DNA of 64,000 bases from the NCBI RefSeq assembly GCF_900156495.1, contig NZ_FTNT01000015.1, positions 32,039-96,038 on the forward strand, read 5' to 3'. Origin of the DNA: Williamsia sterculiae (GTDB taxonomy: Bacteria; Actinomycetota; Actinomycetes; Mycobacteriales; Mycobacteriaceae). Every line of letters begins with the position of its first letter. Position 1 is the stretch's first letter. Below are positions 8,306 to 16,339 of the stretch, one piece after another. The notes beneath the pieces are model-generated. The model was given only the letters and a program-made list of their open reading frames with translations, searched no databases and was not told the DNA's origin. The translations under genes were made by a program, and so were the position numbers.

Positions 8306-9554
8306 CCACGTGGGAATGTCGCGACGTCGGTGGATCTCGATCTACACACTGATCTGGACCGTCGTCTGGGCCACCCAGCTGATCCCAGTTCAGTTGCTCG
8401 TGCCGTTGCAACTGAACACCTCCGACGCCGCCGACCGGTGGGTCGCGGGTGTGGTGCACACCGGGCTGGTTCTCCTGGTCGGCGGCATCAGCACCCTGCT
8501 CGTGGGGCCGGCAGCGGGGTGGATCTCCGATCGACTGCCGGGTGGGCATCGGCGCCGCCCGGTCGCGTTCGCCGGAACGTTGTTCACGGCGGTCGGGCTG
8601 CTGGGGCTGGCCTTCGTGAGCTCACCGATCCCGGTCGCTATCGCCTGGGTGGTCGCCTCCGCCGGATTCGGCACCCTCAGCGGTGCTCTCCTCGCGCTGA
8701 TCGCCGACCAGCTGACACGCGGCGAACGCGGAGCCGCATCCGCCGCGGTCTCGGTGGCGCAGGCGGTGGGGCTCATCGTCGGTATGGGCGTGATCGTGAC
8801 CCTCGATCTCGGGGTGCGCGGGGGGTACCTGGTGCTCGCAGTCGCCTCCGTCGTCGTCGTGGGGACCTGTGCGGCAGTACTTCCCGATCCCGCACCACCC
8901 GTCGTCGCAGGGTCCGGCACAGGCGTGCGCGGGGACATGTCGTCGCTGCGCGACGCGCCGTTCCTGTGGTTCCTCGGCAGCAGACTCACCATCAACCTGG
9001 GCAATGCGCTGGCCGTCTCCCTGCTGCTGTTCTTCCTGATGCATGGTCTACGGGTCGCGGATGCAGAGCGCACGCTGCTGCTGTTGACCGTGGTCTACGT
9101 GGTGGCCGCGATCGTCACGTCGGCGGTCACCGGGATCGCGACCGATCGCGGCAGCAGGCGCGTCCCCTACGTCGTCACCTCGGCAGTCGTACAGGCACTG
9201 GCGGCGGTGCTGATCGTCACAGGCCCCACGGTTCCGGTCACCGTCGTGGGTGGGGTGCTCGCGGGCGTCGGTTACGGCATGTACTCCACGGCGGGTCTCG
9301 CGCTGGGCACCGATCTGCTGCCCTTTCCCGATGCGCACGGGCGTGACCTGGCGATCGTCAACGCGGTACAGACCGCACCGCAGTTGGGTGGCCCGATGGT
9401 CGGCGCGCTGTTGGTCAGTGCGACCGGCGATTTCACCGCACTGTTCGTGGCGTCCGCGGCGCTCTCGACACTGGGGGCGGCCCTCACGCTGCCGCTACGC
9501 CGGGGCGAAACCCGTCGCCGACACGGTCAGTCGCCCAGCACCCTCCGCAGATAG
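8292..9554 (+). CDS. MFS transporter
   Basis: 420-aa major facilitator superfamily protein with about 12 hydrophobic segments. The cytoplasmic loop after helix 2 is basic (SDRLPGGHRRRPVAFAG), as in MFS motif A. Two homologous six-helix halves are joined by a polar linker near residue 205-225. It starts inside the 3' end of the TetR gene, so the pair is very likely one transcript and the regulator its controller. The substrate is unknown; a drug or metabolite exporter is the usual role for such pairs. Its 3' end overlaps the convergent oxidase gene by 28 bp. Confidence 0.85.
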   Translation: MNSTDHVGMSRRRWISIYTLIWTVVWATQLIPVQLLVPLQLNTSDAADRWVAGVVHTGLVLLVGGISTLLVGPAAGWISDRLPGGHRRRPVAFAGTLFTAVGLLGLAFVSSPIPVAIAWVVASAGFGTLSGALLALIADQLTRGERGAASAAVSVAQAVGLIVGMGVIVTLDLGVRGGYLVLAVASVVVVGTCAAVLPDPAPPVVAGSGTGVRGDMSSLRDAPFLWFLGSRLTINLGNALAVSLLLFFLMHGLRVADAERTLLLLTVVYVVAAIVTSAVTGIATDRGSRRVPYVVTSAVVQALAAVLIVTGPTVPVTVVGGVLAGVGYGMYSTAGLALGTDLLPFPDAHGRDLAIVNAVQTAPQLGGPMVGALLVSATGDFTALFVASAALSTLGAALTLPLRRGETRRRHGQSPSTLRR

Positions 9555-10834
9555 CGGTTGCTGAACACGCGATGCGGATCCATCCGGTCGCGGACGGCGA
9601 GGAACTCGTCGAAGCGGGGGTAGACGCGTCGCAGGTACGCGGCGTCACGGGTGTGCATCTTGCCCCAGTGCGGTCGCCCGCCGTGGCCGACCATGATCGC
9701 CTCGACATCGGCGAAGTACGCCGCGGCCGCCCTGGTGTCATCCCGGTGATACCGGTGCACGGCAACGTAACCACTGACGCGGCCGGCGGCGGTGGACACC
9801 ATCAGGTCATCGGCGGCGGCCGCGCGTACCTCGACCGGAAAGCTCACCCGATGACGACGTGCGTCGATCATGCGACGCACTTCGCTCATCGCGGCGGGGA
9901 TCTCGTCGAGCGGGATCGCGTACTCCATCTCTCGGAACCGGACCCGTCGCGGCGACGTGAACACCTCCGCCGACGACGCGGTGACCGTGCGATCGGACAA
10001 GGCAGCTCCCGCCAGCTTGCCGATGCCGGGAACGAGTCCCGGTGCCCGGGCACCGAGTTCGCACAGCGCGCCGAACAACCCGTTGCTCAACACCTCGTCG
10101 TCGAAGACGCGGCGAATCCGACCGGGCCCGGAGAACGGGGTGTCGGCGGGGACACGGACATTGGTCTTGGTCAACGCGGTACCGGTGTGCGGGAACCAGT
10201 AGAACTCGTGATGGTCGGTGCTGGTGACACGCTCGGAAAACGCCTCGACGGCGTCATCGATACCGACGGATCTCTGCTCGGCGCGCAGACCGAATGCGGG
10301 GACACATTCGATGGTGAGGTCGACGACGATCCCCAGTGCGCCGAGGCCGATCGCGATGGCATTCATGTCGGGGTCACCGCGTCGTACCGTGTGCACGAGG
10401 CCGGTGCCGTCGACGAGTGTGGCGCCGACGATCTGTGTCGCGATCCCGCCGAATCGGAGCCCGGTGCCATGGGTGCCGGTGCCGGTGGCGCCGGCGATGG
10501 TCTGTCGGTCGATGTCGCCGAGATTGGTCATGGCCAGACCGTGTGGGGCGAGTAGACCGGGGATCTCGTGCAGCCGGGTACCACCACGCAGGGTCACCAG
10601 GTGCCCGTCGACACCGACCAGACCTCGCAGATCAGACAGCTCCACCTGCACGTCCTCCGGCGTCGCGATACCCGAGAAGCTGTGGCCCGACCCCACGGGC
10701 CGCAGGCGGCGGCCAGTCGTTGCAGCCTCGCCGACGAGCTCGACGACCTCCTCCGTGCTACCAGGACGGGACACCGACGACGGCGTGGCGGCCTCGGTGC
10801 GACCCCAGTTGCGCCATGTCCGACGGTCGTTCAC
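9527..10834 (-). CDS. FAD-linked sugar-1,4-lactone oxidase (D-arabinono/L-gulono type)
   Basis: About 435 aa. VAO-family flavoprotein that oxidises an aldono-1,4-lactone; it resembles mycobacterial L-gulono-1,4-lactone dehydrogenase (Rv1771). The N-terminal FAD domain shows RPGSTEEVVELV, GSGHSFSGIA (the segment where many family members carry the flavin-linked His) and GATGTGTHGTG; the C-terminal ALO domain ends with HWGKMHTRDAAYLRRVYPRFDEF. The GTG at 10834 is chosen because it overlaps the stop of the upstream gene as GTGA; longer frames reach 10939 only by reading inside that gene. The pair is thus translationally coupled. Confidence 0.88.
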   Translation of the reverse strand: MNDRRTWRNWGRTEAATPSSVSRPGSTEEVVELVGEAATTGRRLRPVGSGHSFSGIATPEDVQVELSDLRGLVGVDGHLVTLRGGTRLHEIPGLLAPHGLAMTNLGDIDRQTIAGATGTGTHGTGLRFGGIATQIVGATLVDGTGLVHTVRRGDPDMNAIAIGLGALGIVVDLTIECVPAFGLRAEQRSVGIDDAVEAFSERVTSTDHHEFYWFPHTGTALTKTNVRVPADTPFSGPGRIRRVFDDEVLSNGLFGALCELGARAPGLVPGIGKLAGAALSDRTVTASSAEVFTSPRRVRFREMEYAIPLDEIPAAMSEVRRMIDARRHRVSFPVEVRAAAADDLMVSTAAGRVSGYVAVHRYHRDDTRAAAAYFADVEAIMVGHGGRPHWGKMHTRDAAYLRRVYPRFDEFLAVRDRMDPHRVFSNRYLRRVLGD

Positions 10835-12087
10835 AGGAAACACCGTCCCTCGCCGCGGTACGTGGGCACGGTGTCGCCGACCCGACCGTCTCCGTCCGCG
10901 TCGCGCTCGATCACGGCCACAGTGTCCGCACGTTCGCACACCTCTCCGGATTTGGTGTGCCGGAACCAGACCCGGTCACCGATGCGCAGCGACGACGTCG
11001 CGCTGCCTCGTAACGGGGTCTGTACCTCGCCCGCGGCCTCGGTGTCGACGTAGTCCAGACCGGCCGGCCACACCGGCTGTGGCAGGCGATCGCGTGCGGG
11101 CGGACCCGACGCGATCCAGCCGCCGCCGGCGCAGGTCACCAACCCCGGGCCGGGAATGCGGGTGACGTCGAGTCCGAACGACAACGCCGGCGCCGGACGG
11201 AAACGGGCGTAACCGTCGAACAGGTGACCCCCGAACAGGCCACTGCCGACGGCGATGTCGGTGACCGCCCGGTCCCGCGACGTCGCCTCCACCGACCCTG
11301 TGCCACCAGCGTTGACGATCTGCAGTTCGGCGAGTTCACCGAGCGCGGCGACGACGGCGCCGCGCCGGCGGCGCAGTTCGATCATCGACGCGGCTTGCAT
11401 CGAGCGCACCGCGGCGTTCATCATCCGGCGGCCGGGAACGGCGTTTGTCACCCCGGCCACCTGCGCCTCGTACGACATCACACCCACGAGGTCGAAACCC
11501 GGTCGGGCGACGATCTGCCTGGCGAGTGCGACGGCGTCCACGCGCCGGTGGACCGGCGACCGCCGCACCCCGAGGTGCACGCGACCGAACAACCGCAGGG
11601 ACGCGTCGAGGTCGACGGCCACGCGCACCACCGGTCGACGGCCGGGTGGCGCCACCGCGTCGATCACATCGAGATGGTCCACGGAATCGACCAGCAGGGT
11701 GACCCGTTGGGTGGCGACCTCGTCGGCGAGCAGGCGGGCGATGGCTGATCGCCGCACGCTGGGATAACCCATGAGCACGTCGCGAACGCCGGACGCGGTC
11801 GCCAACCACTGCGCCTCGGCCAGGTCGTAGGCGAGGACACCGCCGAACCCGTCCAGACCCAGGACACGGTCGATGACCGACCGCACCCGGACCGACTTCG
11901 ACGCGATGCGCAACGGGACCCCGCTGGAGCGGCGGCGTAGGTCGGCGATGTTGTGGTCGAGTGCCGCGAGATCGAGGGCCAGGACGGGGGCGTCGAGCCC
12001 GCTGCGGGTGACCGCCCGGTCGAGGCCTGTCCAGTACCGGTCCGGATCGTCACGCCAGAGATCCGGAGCCGAGGTCCGGTCCGTCAT
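10831..12087 (-). CDS. PLP-dependent amino acid deaminase/aldolase (alanine-racemase N-terminal fold)
   Basis: About 418 aa, fold-type III PLP protein with an alanine-racemase-like barrel and a D-threonine-aldolase-like C-terminal domain; family members deaminate or cleave D-amino or hydroxy-amino acids. The PLP lysine lies in LRIASKSVRV, after the LALDLAALDHNI strand; the phosphate-binding end includes NAGGTGSVE. The ATG at 12087 is chosen because GGGGG lies 6-10 nt upstream; the open frame further upstream lacks family similarity. It resembles Rv1769, which neighbours the lactone oxidase gene in M. tuberculosis. The C-terminus (RIGDRVWFRHTKSGEVCERAD) matches the metal/PLP domain of D-threonine aldolases. 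Confidence 0.85.
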   Translation of the reverse strand: MTDRTSAPDLWRDDPDRYWTGLDRAVTRSGLDAPVLALDLAALDHNIADLRRRSSGVPLRIASKSVRVRSVIDRVLGLDGFGGVLAYDLAEAQWLATASGVRDVLMGYPSVRRSAIARLLADEVATQRVTLLVDSVDHLDVIDAVAPPGRRPVVRVAVDLDASLRLFGRVHLGVRRSPVHRRVDAVALARQIVARPGFDLVGVMSYEAQVAGVTNAVPGRRMMNAAVRSMQAASMIELRRRRGAVVAALGELAELQIVNAGGTGSVEATSRDRAVTDIAVGSGLFGGHLFDGYARFRPAPALSFGLDVTRIPGPGLVTCAGGGWIASGPPARDRLPQPVWPAGLDYVDTEAAGEVQTPLRGSATSSLRIGDRVWFRHTKSGEVCERADTVAVIERDADGDGRVGDTVPTYRGEGRCFL

Positions 12088-12119
12088 CGGCACCCCCTGC
12101 GCGGTTGCTGTCGCTTGAG

Positions 12120-12135
12120 TTGATCGAACGATCAA
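12120..12135. promoter_or_regulatory. putative TetR-type operator between divergent genes
   Basis: TTGATCGAACGATCAA: two perfect 7-bp arms around a 2-bp spacer, in the 133-bp gap between the divergent PLP-enzyme gene (starts 12087) and the ECF transporter (starts 12221). It is nearly the same sequence as the site in front of the TetR gene at 7673. Confidence 0.5.
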
Positions 12136-12220
12136 GTTCAGGCTATCCGAGACCCATGATCGGCGGGTGGGAACCGCACGACCCCCGGTGGGAACGGACA
12201 GACCTGGCACTCTGGAGACA

Positions 12221-15085
12221 ATGCACTCCCAGCCGACCCGACCCGACAGTCGTGAGCGGGGCGCTCCGCCGCCTGCCGCGGGCACCGCCACGCCTCGACC
12301 ACGAGGTCGGGTGGGCGCACTGGAGATCGCGGAGGCCGCGGCGCTGGCCGACGTCGCCGCAGCCATCTGCGTGCTGAGCAGGGTGCTGCCCATCGCCGGT
12401 GCCGCGATCCTGGTCTCGACCATGCCGTTCGCGCTGCTCGCGCACCGTCGGCGGTTCCGGGTCAGCCTCACGGGTGCGGTCACCGGCGTGGTGGTGGCCT
12501 TCCTCTTCGGGGGTTACACGCCGGCCAACATGGTGGCCGGAGCCTCGGTGATGGGCATCGTCACCGGTGTCGCGCTGCGCAGGCACTGGTCGCCGATCAC
12601 CTTGTTCGGTGTCTCGCTGGTGGGGGTGGGAGTTCCCGCCGCGGCCGGGTTCGTCGGTGTCGCGGCGGTGTTCTCCGACTACCGCGAATTCCTCTTCGAG
12701 CAGTTCCGCAACGGCTGGGGCGGGGCGTCGCGCATCCTGCGCAACGGCGGATTCGGCGAGGTGTCGCGGACCGGTGACGACCTCCTGCGTACCGCACTGG
12801 ATCGCTGGTGGATCACCATCACGGTCCTGATGCTGGTCGGCGCGGTCCTCGGCTGTCTCCTCGTGTACTACGCCGTCCGCCGACCGGTGATGTCGCTGGC
12901 CCGACGACTCGGTGACCCGTCACAGGCGGCAGCGCTCCCCGACGACGGACGGGCCGTCGACCCGGTGCCGGTGCGGTTGCGTGACGTCGCGGTCCGCTAC
13001 CCGGGTGCCACTGTCCCGGCGCTGACGGCGCTCGACCTCGACGTGGGTGATCGGCCGGAACTGCTCGCGGTGGCGGGTGAGAACGGTGCGGGCAAGTCGA
13101 CGTTGGCGTCGGTCATCGCGGGTTATCCACCCACCGCGGGTACCGTCGTGCGCCCCGGTGCGGTCGGTCTGGGTCGCCCGCACGGCACCGCGCTGATCGG
13201 CCAGCGACCGGAGACCGGGGTACTGGGCATGCGGCCGGGCGACGATCTGGCCTGGGGTGACGCGACCGTCGACGACGCGCGGATCGAGCAGCTGCTCGCC
13301 ACGGTCGGTCTGGTCGGCCTGGCCGACGCGGAGACCGCTCGGCTGTCCGGGGGGCAGCTGCAACGACTCGCGGTCGCCGCCGCGTTGGTTCGTGACCCGC
13401 GGCTGATCATCAGTGACGAGAGCACCGCGATGCTCGACGGCGCCGGCCGTGAGGACGTCCTTGCCCTCTACCGTCGGCTCATCGGCGACTCCACGCACCC
13501 GCGGACCGTCGTCCATGTCACCCACCACCCCGAGGAGATCGCGCACGCGGACCGGGTGGTGACCCTGACCGCACCCACCCTGGGTTTCCGTGACGACGAC
13601 GCGCCCGCCCGGATCAGCGCCCCACCGATCCCGCGGTTCACCGGTGGTCGCGTCGAGGTCGACGACATCTCCTTCGCCCACGACGCCGGGACACCCTGGC
13701 ACAGGCCGGTGTTCTCCGGCTTCTCGATGCGTATCGCGCCGGGGGAGACCGTGCTGGTCGTCGGGCCCAACGGAGCGGGCAAGTCCACGTTGGCGCGCAT
13801 TCTGGCGGGAGTGGAGAGCCCGACGTCGGGCCGTGTGACCCTCGACGGTGCGCCGGTCCGCAACTACACCCGTGGCGCGCTGCTCGGTCACCAGTACGCC
13901 CGGTTGTCGCTCGTCCGGGCGCGGGTCCGCGACGACATCGCCGACGCCTCCGGTTCGCTGCGGCCCACCGCTGCCGACGACGCCATGCGTGCGGTAGGTC
14001 TCGACCCGGTGGTGTTCGGCGAACGCCGTGTCGGGGAGTTGAGTGTGGGGCAGCAGCGTCGCGTCGCGCTGGCAGGCCTGCTCGCGGCGCGACCGCCCCT
14101 CATCGTCCTCGACGAGCCGATGTCGGGACTCGACGCCACCTCGCGGCAGGCGATGGCGACCGCGTTGGCGCGGCTCAGGGCGGCGGGTACCACCATCGTG
14201 GTGGTCACCCACGACCTGGCCGGGTTGGAGAGCATCGCCGACCGGGTGGTCGAACTGCAGCCGCTGCAGCCAGGGACCGGACCGCTTCGCCGCGACGTCA
14301 GGACGCGTTCGCAGTTGCCGAACCTCGTCGGGCGCACCCTGCCGGGCACCTCCTTCGCGCGGCGCCTGTGGGTGGGCACCAAGGTCGGCATCATCGTCGC
14401 GATGGCACTACTGATCGGTATCGAACCCACCTGGGCCAACGTCGGACTCATGGCCGGTGTGGCGGCCGCATGGACCGTGGCAGGACGGGTCCCGCGGTCT
14501 GCTCTGCCGCGGCTGCCGTGGTGGTTGTTGCTGGTGGCGGTGGCCGGCGGGGTGTTCACCGCCCTCGGGGGTGGTTCGCCCTACCTGACCGTCGCGGGGG
14601 TCCGGCTGGGCATGGGCGGGGTGTTCACCTGGCTCCTCTTGTTGTGCATCACGGTGTTGTCGTTGTACCTGTCGCTGCTGTTCTGCTGGACCACCCCGAT
14701 GGTCGAGATCCCGGCCTTCCTGCAGCGTCTGGTGAACATCGGGGCGCGGGTGCGGATCCGTGCGCAGGCTCCGGCGACCGCGATCGCCGTCGCGCTGCGT
14801 CTGATCCTGTTCATGATCAGCGACTTCCGGGTGCTCCTGCAGACCGTCGCGCAGCGTCGTGGCAAGCTGGCCCAGCCGTTGGCCACACGGGTGGCGGCGT
14901 GGGCCTCGTGTCTGCCCATCGCGTGCTCGTTGGCGGTCCGCAACGCCGCCGAGCTGGCCCGGTCGATGGAGAGTCGTGGCGGGGTGGGTGCGGTGTCCCG
15001 ACGCGACCGCAATCCACGGTGGACCGACGCGCTGGTCTGGATGATCGTGGTCGCGGTACTGGTGGTCGGGATCGCGATCATCTGA
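12221..15085 (+). CDS. single-chain ECF-type ABC transporter (S-like, two ATPase and T domains fused)
   Basis: About 954 aa energy-coupling-factor importer, probably for a vitamin or metal. The N-terminal ~210 residues form several membrane helices (S-component-like). The first ATPase follows with Walker A GENGAGKST and signature LSGGQLQRL, the second with GPNGAGKST, LSVGQQRRV and IVLDEPMSGLD. The C-terminal ~280 residues are a membrane EcfT-type domain with several helices and a charged segment before the end (SRGGVGAVSRRDRNPRW). Start ATG 12221 has GGAGA upstream; an ATG at 12167 is less likely. In M. tuberculosis a similar system is split (Rv2326c plus Rv2325c), so this looks like a fusion. 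The first Walker B reads IISDEST. The substrate is unknown. Confidence 0.85.
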   Translation: MHSQPTRPDSRERGAPPPAAGTATPRPRGRVGALEIAEAAALADVAAAICVLSRVLPIAGAAILVSTMPFALLAHRRRFRVSLTGAVTGVVVAFLFGGYTPANMVAGASVMGIVTGVALRRHWSPITLFGVSLVGVGVPAAAGFVGVAAVFSDYREFLFEQFRNGWGGASRILRNGGFGEVSRTGDDLLRTALDRWWITITVLMLVGAVLGCLLVYYAVRRPVMSLARRLGDPSQAAALPDDGRAVDPVPVRLRDVAVRYPGATVPALTALDLDVGDRPELLAVAGENGAGKSTLASVIAGYPPTAGTVVRPGAVGLGRPHGTALIGQRPETGVLGMRPGDDLAWGDATVDDARIEQLLATVGLVGLADAETARLSGGQLQRLAVAAALVRDPRLIISDESTAMLDGAGREDVLALYRRLIGDSTHPRTVVHVTHHPEEIAHADRVVTLTAPTLGFRDDDAPARISAPPIPRFTGGRVEVDDISFAHDAGTPWHRPVFSGFSMRIAPGETVLVVGPNGAGKSTLARILAGVESPTSGRVTLDGAPVRNYTRGALLGHQYARLSLVRARVRDDIADASGSLRPTAADDAMRAVGLDPVVFGERRVGELSVGQQRRVALAGLLAARPPLIVLDEPMSGLDATSRQAMATALARLRAAGTTIVVVTHDLAGLESIADRVVELQPLQPGTGPLRRDVRTRSQLPNLVGRTLPGTSFARRLWVGTKVGIIVAMALLIGIEPTWANVGLMAGVAAAWTVAGRVPRSALPRLPWWLLLVAVAGGVFTALGGGSPYLTVAGVRLGMGGVFTWLLLLCITVLSLYLSLLFCWTTPMVEIPAFLQRLVNIGARVRIRAQAPATAIAVALRLILFMISDFRVLLQTVAQRRGKLAQPLATRVAAWASCLPIACSLAVRNAAELARSMESRGGVGAVSRRDRNPRWTDALVWMIVVAVLVVGIAII

Positions 15086-15164
15086 GACAGCGGCATTCCC
15101 CGCGATATCATCTCCGGGGGCGGAGGATCGTCCCGCCGCACGACCAGCGAAAGGCGGCACCGAG

Positions 15165-15332
15165 ATGGCCGACCACGACAGTGCCGATCACGAGAAAGTC
15201 GACCGCCGCGCTAATTCCGAGGACGACGACCACCCGGGTCCCGCCGACCACGGTGGCGTCGGCGGCATGGCCACCCGGGAGGTGGCGCCGGAGATCGCAC
15301 ACCCCGACCGCGCCGAGCACCCCGACCGGTGA
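15165..15332 (+). CDS. small acidic His/Asp-rich ORF coupled to the YihY gene
   Basis: 55-aa ORF beginning MADHDSADHEKVDRR and ending EHPDR. It is rich in Asp, Glu and His and has no membrane segment, so it is probably soluble and disordered. AAAGGCGG lies about 10 nt upstream of the ATG, and its TGA overlaps the GTG of the YihY gene as GTGA, the arrangement used elsewhere in this window for coupled genes. It could be a real small protein, perhaps metal-binding, or a leader whose translation drives yihY. I recognise no family. Confidence 0.5.
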   Translation: MADHDSADHEKVDRRANSEDDDHPGPADHGGVGGMATREVAPEIAHPDRAEHPDR

Positions 15333-16333
15333 CACTGGTCGCGCGGCTCGACACCGCGCAGCGACGGCATCCGGTACTGGGATTCCCCTTGGCCGTCGCC
15401 TACAAGTTCGTCGACGACCAGGGTGGCCTGCTCGCGGCGCTGCTGACGTACTACGCCTTCGTCTCGCTCTTCCCGGCGCTGTTGCTGCTGACCACGATCT
15501 CCGGCATCGTTCTGGCCGGCGACCCCGGACTGCAGCAGAAACTGGTCGATTCCACGCTGTCGGAGTTCCCGGTCATCGGACAACAACTCACGCGTCCGGG
15601 GCAACTGAGCGGCGGCACCGCCGGTGTGGTGATCGGAATCCTCGGCGCTCTCTACGGTGGACTCGGGGTGGGGCAGGCCGTCCAGAACGCCTGCAACACC
15701 GCATGGGCGATACCGCGTAACAGTCGTCCGGACCCCATCCGGTCGCGGGTGAAGAGCTTCGTCCTGTTACTGATCGTCGGGACCGCGCTGCTGTCGGCGA
15801 CCATCCTCGGCTCGTGGGTGTCGTCGAGCGGTGTCGTCGGCAGCGTGGGCGGCGCGTTCACGATGCTCGGCGCGCTGGTCATCAACATCATCGGTTTCGA
15901 CGCGGCCTTCCGGCTGTCCACCGCTCGCAAGCTGCGCATCATCGACACCCTGCTCGGTTCGGTGTTGGCGGCTGTCATCTGGCAACTGCTGCAGCGCTTC
16001 GGCACCGTGTACGTCGAGCGGGTCATCAAACACGCCTCCGAGATCAACAGCGTGTTCGCGGTGGTGCTCGGGTTGCTCGCCTTCCTCTACCTCGGATTCG
16101 TGGCTTTCGTGATCTGCTTGGAGATCAACGTGGTCCGTGTCGATCACCTCTATCCGCGGGCCCTGCTGACCCCGTTCACCGACAACGTCCGGCTCACCGC
16201 TGGTGACGAGCGTGTGTACACCACCCAGGCGCAGGCACAGCGCGCCAAGGGCTTCGAGGAGGTCACCGTCGAATTCGACGCACCCGCAGCCGTTGACGAG
16301 AAGCGCTCACCGACCGAAAACGCCGACGGTTGA
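15329..16333 (+). CDS. YihY/virulence factor BrkB family membrane protein
   Basis: 334-aa inner-membrane protein of the YihY/BrkB family (formerly annotated RNase BN), with about six hydrophobic helices. Family marks include GGLLAALLTYYAFVSLFPALL near residues 30-50, GGLGVGQAVQNACNTAWAIPR, and the late LGLLAFLYLGFVAFVICLEIN helix. The C-terminal ~60 residues are a hydrophilic cytoplasmic tail. The biochemical role of the family is unclear. The GTG start overlaps the stop of the 55-aa ORF upstream. Its stop is 6 bp from the convergent symporter stop. Confidence 0.88.
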   Translation: MTLVARLDTAQRRHPVLGFPLAVAYKFVDDQGGLLAALLTYYAFVSLFPALLLLTTISGIVLAGDPGLQQKLVDSTLSEFPVIGQQLTRPGQLSGGTAGVVIGILGALYGGLGVGQAVQNACNTAWAIPRNSRPDPIRSRVKSFVLLLIVGTALLSATILGSWVSSSGVVGSVGGAFTMLGALVINIIGFDAAFRLSTARKLRIIDTLLGSVLAAVIWQLLQRFGTVYVERVIKHASEINSVFAVVLGLLAFLYLGFVAFVICLEINVVRVDHLYPRALLTPFTDNVRLTAGDERVYTTQAQAQRAKGFEEVTVEFDAPAAVDEKRSPTENADG

Positions 16334-16339
16334 CACCGG

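Noticed and set aside
12920..14212. 430-codon open frame antisense to the ECF transporter
   Set aside because: Mirror frame of a GC-rich ABC gene; no recognisable motif and full overlap with a clear coding gene.
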